In this document: positions 15,938-24,766 of the stretch, piece after piece
How the letters are laid out: every line of letters begins with the position of its first letter
Numbering within the stretch: the first letter of the stretch is position 1
Assembly (NCBI RefSeq): GCF_900187385.1
Contig: NZ_FYEY01000001.1
Location: 5,828,001-5,892,000 of the forward strand
Length of the DNA stretch: 64,000 nucleotides
Source of the DNA: Streptomyces sp. 2114.4
Lineage (GTDB): Bacteria; Actinomycetota; Actinomycetes; Streptomycetales; Streptomycetaceae
Direction of reading: 5' to 3'
Program-made: the position numbers and the translations under genes
The notes under the pieces: model-generated
Database searches by the model: none
Told to the model about the DNA's origin: nothing
The model's input: the letters and a program-made list of their open reading frames with translations, nothing else

Positions 15938-17167
15938 ATGGAAACCGTCATCCTTGCCGTCATCATCGCCGTGGTCGTGCTCGGCGCGATCAGCGGGCTC
16001 GTCGTCAGCGGCCGTAAGAAGAAGCAGCTGCCGCCGTCCCCGCCGGCCGCCCCGAAGCCCTCCGTCACCGCGCCCCCCGCCGAACCGCAGGTCGGCGAGG
16101 AGGCCGAGACCCCCAGCGACGAAGAACGTCGCACCATCGAAGAAGTCACGCTGCCCACCGCCGAGGCCCCCGTGGCCGAGGCACCGGCCGCCGAGCCCGA
16201 GGCGCCCGCCGCGCCCGAGATCGAGGTCCCCGAGCCCACCGCGGGACGGCTGGTCCGGCTGCGCGCCCGGCTCTCCCGCTCCCAGAACACCCTGGGCAAG
16301 GGCCTGCTGACCCTGCTGTCCCGGGAACACCTCGACGAGGAGACCTGGGAAGAGATCGAGGACACCCTGCTGACCGCCGACGTCGGCGTCGCTTCCACCC
16401 AGGAGCTCGTCGAGCGGCTGCGCGAGCGGGTCAAGGTCCTCGGCACCCGTACCCCCGAGGGGCTGCGCGCCCTGCTGCGCGAGGAACTGCTCACCCTCAT
16501 CGGCACGGACGCCGACCGCACCGTGCACACCGCCAATGGCATCGGCAACGGCGGGGACGAGATCCCCGGCGTCGTCATGGTCGTCGGCGTCAACGGCACC
16601 GGCAAGACCACCACCACCGGCAAGCTCGCCCGTGTCCTGGTCGCCGACGGCAAGTCCGTGGTCCTCGGCGCCGCCGACACCTTCCGCGCCGCGGCCGCCG
16701 ACCAGCTGCAGACGTGGGGCGAGCGGGTCGGCGCCCGTACGGTCCGCGGACCCGAAGGCGGCGACCCCGCCTCGATCGCCTTCGACGCGGTGAAGGAAGG
16801 CATCACCGAGGCCGCCGATGTCGTACTGATCGACACCGCGGGCCGGCTGCACACCAAGACCGGGCTGATGGACGAGCTCGGCAAGGTCAAGCGGGTCGTC
16901 GAGAAGCACGGCCCGGTCGGCGAGGTGCTGCTCGTCCTGGACGCCACCACCGGCCAGAACGGTCTGGTCCAGGCCCGGGTGTTCGCCGAGGTCGTGGACA
17001 TCACCGGGGTGGTGCTCACCAAGCTCGACGGCACCGCCAAGGGCGGCATCATCGTCGCCGTCCAGCGCGAGCTCGGCGTCCCCGTCAAGCTCGTCGGCCT
17101 GGGCGAGGGCGCGGACGACCTGGCGCCGTTCGAGCCGGAGGCCTTCGTCGACGCCCTGATCGACTGA
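15938..17167 (+). CDS. ftsY: Signal recognition particle receptor FtsY
   Basis: Encodes 409 residues. It is the membrane receptor GTPase that docks SRP-ribosome complexes at the translocon. The N-terminus has a true transmembrane anchor (residues 2-24, ETVILAVIIAVVVLG), then a Lys cluster and a Pro/Ala/Glu-rich acidic linker to about residue 105, then the N and G domains. GTPase motifs are GVNGTGKTTTTGKLA (G1), DTFRAAAADQL (G2), DTAGR (G3) and TKLDGTAKGG (G4). The GGAGGGG ribosome binding site supports the ATG at 15938. Its partner gene ffh lies 7.6 kb downstream. Confidence 0.96.
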   Translation: METVILAVIIAVVVLGAISGLVVSGRKKKQLPPSPPAAPKPSVTAPPAEPQVGEEAETPSDEERRTIEEVTLPTAEAPVAEAPAAEPEAPAAPEIEVPEPTAGRLVRLRARLSRSQNTLGKGLLTLLSREHLDEETWEEIEDTLLTADVGVASTQELVERLRERVKVLGTRTPEGLRALLREELLTLIGTDADRTVHTANGIGNGGDEIPGVVMVVGVNGTGKTTTTGKLARVLVADGKSVVLGAADTFRAAAADQLQTWGERVGARTVRGPEGGDPASIAFDAVKEGITEAADVVLIDTAGRLHTKTGLMDELGKVKRVVEKHGPVGEVLLVLDATTGQNGLVQARVFAEVVDITGVVLTKLDGTAKGGIIVAVQRELGVPVKLVGLGEGADDLAPFEPEAFVDALID

Positions 17168-17197
17168 CGCCGCCGGACACCACGCCCCGGACAGTCA

Positions 17198-17237
17198 CCG
17201 GCCCCCGGACCCGCACACGGCGGGTACCGGGGGCCGG
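17198..17237. terminator. Bidirectional terminator after ftsY
   Basis: Near-perfect stem: the arm at 17198-17214 pairs with 17220-17237 with one bulged base and an ACACG loop. It lies between convergent ftsY and the primase-polymerase-like gene. Confidence 0.8.
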
Positions 17238-17261
17238 CGTCGTGCGCTCCGGACCCCCGGC

Positions 17262-17930
17262 TCACACCGCCGCGCGGTGGCACACATACGCCAGGGTGCC
17301 CACCACCAGCCGCGCCTGCGGCGGCCGGTCCGTGGTGGCCGGCGTCGGCGGGCGCAGCCAGCGCACCGGGCCGTGGCCGCCGAGGTCGGAGGGCGGCGCG
17401 GTGATGTGGTCGCCGGGGCCCAGGGAGCGCAGATCGAGGGTGGCGTCGTCCCAGCCCATCCGGTAGAGCAGGTCGGGGAGTTCCTTGGCCGCGCCGGGGG
17501 CGACGAAGAACAGCGCCCGGCCGGTCGGGGTCACCGCGGCCGGGCCGAGCGGCAGTCCCATCCGCTCCAGGCGCGCCAGGGCGTTGCGCCCCGCGGCCTC
17601 GGGCACGTCGAGGATGTCGAACGTCCGGCCCACCGGGAGTAAGAGCGCGGCGCCCGGTGTCTCCGCCCAGGCCGCGGCGGCCGTCTCCCAGCTCGCCCCG
17701 GCCGTCAGCTCCGCGGCGAAGGCCAGCGGATGGGCGCCGGGAGCGGGGCAGTCCGCGGCGCCGCACGAGCAGTCCGTGCCGCCGCTGCCCGTGCGCACCG
17801 CTCTGGCGCCGGGGACGACGTCCCAGCCCCACAGCCCGGTGTACTCCGCCGCCGCCGTGATGTCGGTCGAGCGGGCGCGGCGCCGGGAGCTGGAACGCAT
17901 CTCTCGGATGCCGCCGATCGTGAAGCCCAT
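17262..17930 (-). CDS. Bifunctional primase/polymerase (Prim-Pol)-domain protein
   Basis: A 222-residue protein similar to the N-terminal archaeo-eukaryotic primase domain of actinobacterial 'bifunctional DNA primase/polymerase' proteins. The AAEYTGLWGWDVVPGARAV opening, the CSCG...CPAPGAHPL segment and a later ILDVPEAAGRNAL block are usual for this family. No helicase domain is attached, so any polymerase activity and role are unproven. The ATG at 17930 has a GGAGGGGG directly upstream. It is convergent with ftsY and divergent from nsdA. I recall a gene of this type at the same locus in other Streptomyces, suggesting vertical inheritance. Confidence 0.75.
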   Translation of the reverse strand: MGFTIGGIREMRSSSRRRARSTDITAAAEYTGLWGWDVVPGARAVRTGSGGTDCSCGAADCPAPGAHPLAFAAELTAGASWETAAAAWAETPGAALLLPVGRTFDILDVPEAAGRNALARLERMGLPLGPAAVTPTGRALFFVAPGAAKELPDLLYRMGWDDATLDLRSLGPGDHITAPPSDLGGHGPVRWLRPPTPATTDRPPQARLVVGTLAYVCHRAAV

Positions 17931-18416
17931 GCCCCCTCCAACGGGTGGTGCGTGCCAGTGGTTACGAGTCGGCGGGTTGACGGCGTCGTGCCCTTCACGC
18001 TCCGTCGCCGGCCCGTGGTGCCGGTGGTGTGACGTGGTGTGCCGGGTGGTGCGGTGTGCCGTGCGAGCCCTGGCGCGCTTCGCTCCGCCCGGCCTTGCTC
18101 GACCTGTGTCAAGTCAATCGCGGGAGCCTGTCGGGGAGTTCATACGAAGGGGTGGCGAATGGTGGCGTTTCCGCAATCGCCCTCGCGTGAGGGGTGATCG
18201 TAGGATTACTTTCGGTGCACGAACCCCGGAGAGGCATCATTCGCACGGGTATGCCGGTGGCAACGACCGGTGGGGCACAGGCCAAAAGGTGTGGCCGGAA
18301 TCCGTGGTCGGGTAGATGTACCCCGGACAGGCGTCGCAACAGGCGGCAGGCTGTGGCGGGTTCGCGGCACGCACCGGGCACAGACATCAAGGCAGCAATC
18401 GGGATGGGGGCTTCCA
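17931..18416. other. 486-bp divergent intergenic region upstream of nsdA
   Basis: No gene is supported. The stretch 18180-18260 is less GC-rich and contains TAGGAT at about 18210, a possible -10 element for a long nsdA leader. No clear operator was seen. Confidence 0.35.
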
Positions 18417-19889
18417 GTGGGAGGCAACGGCGGCAGTGGCGGCACCGACGCCGCCAAACAACCCAACGCACAGCTGGGTTCGTGGTTCATGCGCAGCGGC
18501 TGGTCCAAGGGCGAGCTGGCGCGGCAGGTCAACCGCCGGGCACGCCAGATGGGCGCGCACCACATCAGCACGGACACCTCCCGGGTCCGCCGCTGGCTCG
18601 ACGGCGAGCAGCCGCGCGAGCCCATCCCGCGGATCCTGTCCGAGCTGTTCTCCGAGCGCTTCGGCTGTGTGGTCGGCATCGAGGAGCTGGGGCTGCGTTC
18701 CGCGCACCAGTCCCCGTCCGTCTCCGGTGTGGACCTGCCCTGGGCCGGGGCCCAAACGGTCAGCCTCATCAGTGAGTTCTCGCGCAGCGACCTGATGCTG
18801 GCCCGCCGCGGCTTCCTCGGCACCTCCCTCGCCCTCGCCGCGGGACCCAGCCTCATCGAGCCGATGCAGCGCTGGCTGGTCCCGGTGCCCGCGGGCCAGG
18901 ACGACGTCGCGGAGCCCGACCGTGGCCGGCGGCACGCGCGGCTGTCCAAGCCGGAGCTGGACCTCCTGGAGTCGACGACCGCGATGTTCCGGCAGTGGGA
19001 CGCGCAGTGCGGCGGCGGGCTGCGGCGCAAGGCGGTGGTCGGCCAGCTTCACGAGGTCACCGACCTCCTCCAGGAGCCCCAGCCCGCGGCGGTGTCCCGG
19101 CGGCTGTTCAAGGTCGCCGCCGAACTCGCCGAACTCGCCGGCTGGATGAGTTACGACATCGGGCTGCAGCCCACCGCCCAGAAATACTTCGTGCTGGCCC
19201 TGCACGCGTCCAAGGAGGCCGGCGACCGGCCCCTGGGCTCGTACATCCTCTCCAGCATGAGCCGGCAGATGATCCACCTCGGCCGGCCCGACGACGCACT
19301 GGAGCTCATCCATCTGGCCCAGTACGGCAGCCGCGAAACGGCCACCCCGCGCACCCAGGCCATGTTGTATGCGATGGAGGCCCGCGCCTACGCCGGAATG
19401 GGCCAGCCCAGCAAGGTCAAGCGAGCCGTCCGGATGGCCGAGGACACCTTCTCCGACGTGCTGCCCGGCGAACCCGAACCGGACTGGATCCGCTTCTTCT
19501 CCGAGGCCGAGCTGAACGCCGAGAACGCCCACTCCTACCGCGATCTCGCCTATGTCGCCGGCCGCAGCCCCACCTACGCCTCGCTCGCCGAGCCCGTCAT
19601 GCAGCGCGCCGTGGAGCTGTTCGGCCAGGACCCCGAGCACCAGCGGTCGTATGCGCTCAACCTGATCGGGATGGCCACCGTGCATCTGCTGCAGAAGGAG
19701 CCGGAAGCCTGCGCGGCGATGGCGCGGCAGGCGATCCCGTTCGCCCGGCAGGTCCGCTCGGAGCGCGTCAACACCCGGCTGCGCAAGACCGTGGACACCG
19801 CGGCGCGGGAATTCGGCGGTGTCGCCGAGGTGATCCGGCTCAGCGACGAGCTCACCCGCCAGCTTCCCGAATCAGCGGCGGCCGTCTGA
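18417..19889 (+). CDS. nsdA: NsdA, negative regulator of Streptomyces differentiation
   Basis: Encodes 490 residues from the GTG at 18417. In S. coelicolor, loss of nsdA increases sporulation and antibiotic production, and nsdA lies next to amtB as it does here. The N-terminus is Gly-rich, followed by a helix-turn-helix-like block (GELARQVNRRARQ and VRRWLDGEQPREP, about residues 28-65). An ARRGFLGTSLALAAG segment near residue 130 resembles a twin-arginine or lipobox-like stretch but is internal. The remainder is a long all-helical, TPR-like repeat region. The biochemical mechanism is unknown. The frame extends 49 codons further upstream but without the expected conservation. Confidence 0.88.
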   Translation: MGGNGGSGGTDAAKQPNAQLGSWFMRSGWSKGELARQVNRRARQMGAHHISTDTSRVRRWLDGEQPREPIPRILSELFSERFGCVVGIEELGLRSAHQSPSVSGVDLPWAGAQTVSLISEFSRSDLMLARRGFLGTSLALAAGPSLIEPMQRWLVPVPAGQDDVAEPDRGRRHARLSKPELDLLESTTAMFRQWDAQCGGGLRRKAVVGQLHEVTDLLQEPQPAAVSRRLFKVAAELAELAGWMSYDIGLQPTAQKYFVLALHASKEAGDRPLGSYILSSMSRQMIHLGRPDDALELIHLAQYGSRETATPRTQAMLYAMEARAYAGMGQPSKVKRAVRMAEDTFSDVLPGEPEPDWIRFFSEAELNAENAHSYRDLAYVAGRSPTYASLAEPVMQRAVELFGQDPEHQRSYALNLIGMATVHLLQKEPEACAAMARQAIPFARQVRSERVNTRLRKTVDTAAREFGGVAEVIRLSDELTRQLPESAAAV

Positions 19890-20123
19890 CGGCACGCCCT
19901 CCCCAACTCCGGCCGCGGCCGCCGCCCCGTACAGCCCGACTCGGCTCCCCCATGCCAGGTCACGCGGGCGGCAGCCGCGGCCGGGCTCGCCCCCTTTGCG
20001 CCTAAACCGGCGCCGCTTTCGCGGAGGTGGTTGCTCGCCGTGGGGGTTGCTCAATTGTGGGTTTCGGTGGGTTGACCGGGGGATGCGGGGCGGTCTGTGG
20101 CTGGTCCGGGGCTGATCTGGGAG

Positions 20124-20170
20124 TTCACCGGGGTGTAACACGGGGGCCTTCTTCGTCACTGCGGCGAAAC
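20124..20170 (+). promoter_or_regulatory. GlnR-type binding sites upstream of amtB
   Basis: TTCAC-N6-GTAAC (20124-20139) and GTCAC-N6-GAAAC (20155-20170) each match the half-site pair of the Streptomyces GlnR box (gTnAC-N6-GaAAC). They start 31 bp apart, about three helical turns, and lie 100-150 bp upstream of amtB. GlnR activates amtB-glnK-glnD under nitrogen limitation in S. coelicolor. Confidence 0.7.
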
Positions 20171-20272
20171 ACCGGCAAGGTTTGGCCGAAACCGCGCTGC
20201 GACAACCTCATCGCGAAGCCGGCCCACCAGAAACACGCCCGCACGGGCCGCATCGACGACGAGGAGACGCCG

Positions 20273-21613
20273 ATGCCCCCAGGCATCCTGACGCTTGCAG
20301 CAGACAAGGTGACGCTCAGCCCGGCGAACACCGGGTTCATGCTGATCTGCTCCGCCCTGGTGATGATCATGACCCCCGGGCTCGCCTTCTTCTACGGCGG
20401 CATGGTCCGGGTCAAGAGCGTGCTCAACATGCTGATGATGAGCTTCATCAGCCTGGGCATCGTCACGATCCTGTGGGTCCTGTACGGCTTCGGGCTCGCG
20501 TTCGGCACCGACAAGGGCGGCTTCATCGGCTGGAACGGCGACTTCGCCGGCCTCGCCCACATCGGCCTGACCGAGCTGTGGGGCACCAGCACCATCCCGG
20601 TCTATGTCTTCGCGGTCTTCCAGCTGATGTTCGCGGTCATCACGCCCGCGCTGATCAGCGGTGCGCTCGCCGACCGGGTGAAGTTCACCGCCTGGGCGCT
20701 GTTCATCGCCCTGTGGGTCACCGTGGTCTACTTCCCCGTCGCCCACTGGGTCTGGGGCGAGGGCGGCTGGCTCTTCGAGCTGAAGGTCATCGACTTCGCG
20801 GGCGGCACCGCGGTGCACATCAACGCCGGCGCCGCGGCGCTCGGCGTGCTCCTCGTCGTCGGCAAGCGCATCGGCTTCAAGAAGGACCCGATGCGGCCGC
20901 ACAGCCTGCCCCTGGTGATGCTCGGCGCCGGACTGCTGTGGTTCGGCTGGTTCGGCTTCAACGCCGGCTCCTGGCTCGGCAACGACGACGGCATCGGCGC
21001 GGTCGCCTTCGTCAACACCCAGGTCGCCACCGCCGCCGCGATGCTCGGCTGGCTGGCGTACGAAAAGCTCCGGCACGGCTCGTTCACCACGCTCGGCGCG
21101 GCCTCCGGCGCGGTCGCCGGACTCGTCGCGATCACCCCGGCCTGCGGCGCGGTCAGCCCGCTGGGCGCCATCGCGGTCGGTGCGATCGCCGGCGTGCTGT
21201 GCGCCATGGCCGTCAACCTCAAGTACAAGTTCGGCTACGACGACTCCCTGGACGTCATCGGCGTCCACCTCGTCGGCGGTGTCGTCGGCTCGCTGCTGAT
21301 CGGCTTCTTCGCCACCGGCGGGGTGCAGAGCAAGGCCAAGGGCCTCTTCTACGGCGGCGGCCTCGACCAACTCGGCCGGCAGGCCGTCGGTGTGGTCTGC
21401 GTCCTGCTGTACTCCCTGGTCGTCTCCTACGTCCTTGCCAAGGCCATCGACCTGGTGATGGGCTTCCGGGTCGGCGAGGACGAGGAGGTCGCCGGCATCG
21501 ACCAGGCCGCACACGCGGAAACCGCGTACGACTTCGCCGGCGCGGGCGGCGGCACGGTCGGCCGCAAGGGACCGGCACTCGGCGAGGCTCTGACGAAGAA
21601 GGTGGACGCGTGA
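20273..21613 (+). CDS. amtB: Ammonium transporter AmtB
   Basis: A 446-residue channel with 11 predicted membrane helices, conducting NH3/NH4+ into the cell. The twin pore histidines lie in AVHINAG (helix 5) and VIGVHLVGG (helix 10). The FFYGGMVR and WFGWFGFNAG motifs are standard. A C-terminal cytoplasmic tail of about 50 residues would contact GlnK. The ATG at 20273 has GAGGAG upstream. The stop overlaps the glnK start in GTGA, so the two are translationally coupled, as expected for a channel and the PII protein that blocks it. Confidence 0.96.
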   Translation: MPPGILTLAADKVTLSPANTGFMLICSALVMIMTPGLAFFYGGMVRVKSVLNMLMMSFISLGIVTILWVLYGFGLAFGTDKGGFIGWNGDFAGLAHIGLTELWGTSTIPVYVFAVFQLMFAVITPALISGALADRVKFTAWALFIALWVTVVYFPVAHWVWGEGGWLFELKVIDFAGGTAVHINAGAAALGVLLVVGKRIGFKKDPMRPHSLPLVMLGAGLLWFGWFGFNAGSWLGNDDGIGAVAFVNTQVATAAAMLGWLAYEKLRHGSFTTLGAASGAVAGLVAITPACGAVSPLGAIAVGAIAGVLCAMAVNLKYKFGYDDSLDVIGVHLVGGVVGSLLIGFFATGGVQSKAKGLFYGGGLDQLGRQAVGVVCVLLYSLVVSYVLAKAIDLVMGFRVGEDEEVAGIDQAAHAETAYDFAGAGGGTVGRKGPALGEALTKKVDA

Positions 21614-21948
21614 AGCTCATCACGGCAGTAATCAAGCCGCACCGGCTGGACGAGGTGAAGGACGCCCTGCAGGCCTTCGGCGTGCACGGTCTGACGCTCA
21701 CCGAGGCCAGCGGCTACGGCAGGCAGCGCGGGCACACGGAGGTGTACCGCGGCGCCGAGTACACCGTGGACCTGGTGCCCAAGATCCGCGTCGAGGTGCT
21801 GGTCGAGGACGCCGACGCCGAGGAGCTGATGGACGTCGTCGTCAAGGCGGCGCGCACCGGCAAGATCGGCGACGGGAAGGTCTGGAGCATCCCGGTGGAC
21901 GACGCGGTACGGGTGCGGACCGGGGAGCGGGGGCCGGACGCGCTGTGA
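21610..21948 (+). CDS. glnK: Nitrogen regulatory PII protein GlnK
   Basis: A 112-residue PII protein starting MKLITAVIKPHRLDEVKDAL. The T-loop contains Y46 and Y51 (GHTEVYRGAEYT). In S. coelicolor Tyr51 is adenylylated rather than uridylylated. The C-terminal signature GKIGDGKVWSIPVD is intact. The GTG start at 21610 lies within the last codons of amtB (4-bp overlap). It senses 2-oxoglutarate and ATP/ADP and gates AmtB. Confidence 0.96.
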   Translation: MKLITAVIKPHRLDEVKDALQAFGVHGLTLTEASGYGRQRGHTEVYRGAEYTVDLVPKIRVEVLVEDADAEELMDVVVKAARTGKIGDGKVWSIPVDDAVRVRTGERGPDAL

Positions 21949-22123
21949 CGCGCCTCCGCCGCCGTGGCGCGGCTCCGGCACCGGCGGCACCCGCCGCCGT
22001 ACCGGAGCGGACGCCGGGGCGGCGGATGGCAGCCCGCCCCGCGGCGCCCCAGACTGAAGGTGCCCCGGGGCCGTACGGGGAAGACGTGACCGCGGGGGAC
22101 CGGACGACCGAGGAGCGCGCGAG

Positions 22124-24670
22124 GTGACGGAGAGCATCGAGGAGACGGCAGGACCGGACGGAACACCGGGACCCGCGCGCGAGCCCGCGCCCGCCCCGGA
22201 CGGCGGCTACCCGGCGGCCCGGCTGCGGCTCCTCCAGGACGAGGCGGCCATCGGACCCGACCGCCGCGCCGCCCTGGCCCATCTGACCGACGACTGGCTG
22301 GCCGGCCTGCTGCACCGGCACGCCACCGAAGCCGGCCTGTCCGGGACCGCCCTGGTCGCCGTCGGCGGCTACGGCCGCGGCGAACTCTCCCCGCGCAGCG
22401 ATCTCGACCTGCTCCTGCTGCACGACGGCCGCGCCGACCGCGGCGACCTCGCCGCGCTCGCCGACCGCCTCTGGTACCCCGTCTGGGACCTCGGCCTGGC
22501 CCTCGACCACTCCGTACGCACCCCCGCCGAGGCCCGTAAAGCGGCCCGCGACGACCTGAAGGTGCAGCTGGGCCTGCTCGACGCCCGCCATCTGGCCGGC
22601 GACGCGGAACTGACCGGCGCGCTGCGCGCCACCGCCTACGCCGACTGGCGCGAGAGCGCCCCCAAGCGGCTGCCGGAACTCCACGACCTGTGCCAGGAGC
22701 GCGCCGAGCGGCAGGGCGAACTGCAGTATCTGCTCGAACCCGACCTCAAGGAGGCCAGGGGCGGGCTGCGGGACGCCACCGCGCTGCGTGCGGTCGCCGC
22801 CTCCTGGCTCGCCGACGCCCCGCGCGGCGGTCTGGAAGCCGCCCGCACCCGCCTGCTGGACACCCGCGACGCGCTCCACCTGACGACCGGCCGCGCCACC
22901 GACCGGCTCTCGCTCCAGGAGCAGGACCAGGTCGCCGGCGCCCTCGGCATGCTCGACGCGGACGCCCTGCTGCGGCAGACCTACGAATCCGCCCGCACCA
23001 TCTCCTACGCCGCCGATGTCACCTGGCGCGAGGTCGGCCGGGTGCTGCGCGCCCGCTCCGTCAAGCCCATGCTGCGTGGCCTGCTGCACGGCCGTACCGC
23101 GGGCAAGGGCGAGCGCTCACCGCTCGCCGAAGGCGTCGTCGAACTCGACGGCGAGGCGGTGCTGGCCCGTACCGCACGCCCCGAGCGGGACCCGGTGCTG
23201 GTCCTGCGAGCCGCGGCCGCCGCCGCCCAGGCCGGGCTGCCGCTGGCCACCCACTCCATCCGCCGGTGCAGCGCGGCCACCGCCACCCGGCCGCTGCCCG
23301 TGCCCTGGCCCGCCGAGGCCCGCGAACAACTGGTGACGCTGCTGGGCGCCGGCAGCCACACCGTCCCCGTATGGGAGGCACTGGAGGCCGAGGGCATCAT
23401 CACCCGGCTGCTGCCCGACTGGGAACGCGTCCGCTGCCGCCCCCAGCGCAACCCCGTCCACACCTGGACCGTGGACCGCCACCTCATCGAGACCGCGGTA
23501 CGCGCCTCCGCCCTGACCCGCCGGGTGCACCGCCCCGACCTGCTGCTGATCGCCGCCCTGCTGCACGACATCGGCAAGGGCTGGCCCGGTGACCACTCGG
23601 TGGCCGGTGAGACCATCGCCCGCGACGTGGCGGCCCGGCTCGGCTTCGGTGCCCGCGACACCGAGGTGATCGCCACCCTCGTACGGCACCATCTGCTGCT
23701 CGTCGAGACCGCCACCCGGCGCGATCTGGACGATCCGGCGACCGTGGGCGCGGTCGCCGAGGCGGTCGGCGGCACCGGCACCCTGGAGCTGCTGCACGCC
23801 CTGACCGAGGCCGACGCCCTGGCCACCGGGCCCGCCGCCTGGAGCGCCTGGCGCGGTGGACTCGTCGCCGACCTGGTCAAACGGGTCACCGCGCGGCTCG
23901 CGGGGGAGCGCCGTACGGAGGTACGCGACGCCGACGGGCCGACCGCGGAGCAGGAGCGGCTGGCGACCGAGGCCCGGCGCACCGGCGGCCCGGCCCTGGC
24001 GCTGCACGCCCGCTCCGAACCCGCCGCCGGAACCGGGGACGGGTCCGCGCCGCCCGACCGCGAGCCGGTCGGTGTGGAACTGCTCATCGCCGTACCCGCC
24101 CACCGGTCACCCGGCCGCCGCCCCTCGACGAGCCCGGCCGGCACACCGGGCGTCCTGGCCGCCGCCGCAGGCGTGCTGGCCCTGCACCGGCTCACCGTCC
24201 GCGCCGCCGACCTGCTGCTGCTCGACCCCGTCGACGACGGCCCGGTCCTGCTGCTGCGCTGGCGGGTGGCCGCCGAATACGGTTCGCTGCCGCGCGCCGA
24301 CCGGCTGCGCGCCGACCTGGCCCGCGCCCTGGACGGCTCGCTCGACATCCCCGCCCGCCTCGCCGAGCGCGAACGCGCCTACGCCCGCCGGGCCCGTGCC
24401 GTGCTCGCTCCGCCGCCCCGGGTCACGGTGGTCTCCGGCAGCTCCCGCACCGCGACCGTCATCGAGGTCCGCGCCCAGGACGCACACGGCCTGCTGCACC
24501 GCATCGGCCGCGCCCTGGAGAAGGCCGGCGTCGCCGTCCGCAGCGCCCACATCAGCACCCTGGGCGCGAACGCGGTGGATGCGTTCTATGTCACGGGGGC
24601 GGACGGGGAGCCGCTGTCCGACGGTGCGGCCCATGAGGTGGCGGCGGCCGTGGAGCGCGCTCTGCAGTAG
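22124..24670 (+). CDS. glnD: GlnD, PII nucleotidyltransferase/deadenylylase
   Basis: Encodes 848 residues. The nucleotidyltransferase motif GGYGRGELSPRSDLDLLLL (about residues 80-98) contains the catalytic Asp pair. The HD hydrolase motif LLHDIGKGWPGDHS is near residue 480. Two ACT domains (about 620-690 and 770-848) bind glutamine. In Streptomyces GlnD adenylylates and deadenylylates GlnK. It lies 175 bp after glnK with its own GAGGAG and GCGAGG before the GTG, in the conserved amtB-glnK-glnD order. The interdomain linker around residues 590-650 is rich in Gly, Ala and Pro. Confidence 0.95.
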   Translation: MTESIEETAGPDGTPGPAREPAPAPDGGYPAARLRLLQDEAAIGPDRRAALAHLTDDWLAGLLHRHATEAGLSGTALVAVGGYGRGELSPRSDLDLLLLHDGRADRGDLAALADRLWYPVWDLGLALDHSVRTPAEARKAARDDLKVQLGLLDARHLAGDAELTGALRATAYADWRESAPKRLPELHDLCQERAERQGELQYLLEPDLKEARGGLRDATALRAVAASWLADAPRGGLEAARTRLLDTRDALHLTTGRATDRLSLQEQDQVAGALGMLDADALLRQTYESARTISYAADVTWREVGRVLRARSVKPMLRGLLHGRTAGKGERSPLAEGVVELDGEAVLARTARPERDPVLVLRAAAAAAQAGLPLATHSIRRCSAATATRPLPVPWPAEAREQLVTLLGAGSHTVPVWEALEAEGIITRLLPDWERVRCRPQRNPVHTWTVDRHLIETAVRASALTRRVHRPDLLLIAALLHDIGKGWPGDHSVAGETIARDVAARLGFGARDTEVIATLVRHHLLLVETATRRDLDDPATVGAVAEAVGGTGTLELLHALTEADALATGPAAWSAWRGGLVADLVKRVTARLAGERRTEVRDADGPTAEQERLATEARRTGGPALALHARSEPAAGTGDGSAPPDREPVGVELLIAVPAHRSPGRRPSTSPAGTPGVLAAAAGVLALHRLTVRAADLLLLDPVDDGPVLLLRWRVAAEYGSLPRADRLRADLARALDGSLDIPARLAERERAYARRARAVLAPPPRVTVVSGSSRTATVIEVRAQDAHGLLHRIGRALEKAGVAVRSAHISTLGANAVDAFYVTGADGEPLSDGAAHEVAAAVERALQ

Positions 24671-24766
24671 TGGCCGGGGCGCGGGGCCGGACCGGTTCGC
24701 TTGCGCGGCCCGATACCCTGGAACCCGACTGCACCCCGCCCCCGACCCCGAGGATCGACGACCGCC

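Noticed and set aside
18130..18300. Possible short leader peptide before nsdA
   Set aside because: Frames exist but none has a ribosome binding site or typical third-position bias.
21945..22127. 60-codon frame bridging glnK and glnD
   Set aside because: Overlaps both genes, has Ala/Pro/Arg composition and no ribosome binding site distinct from glnD.
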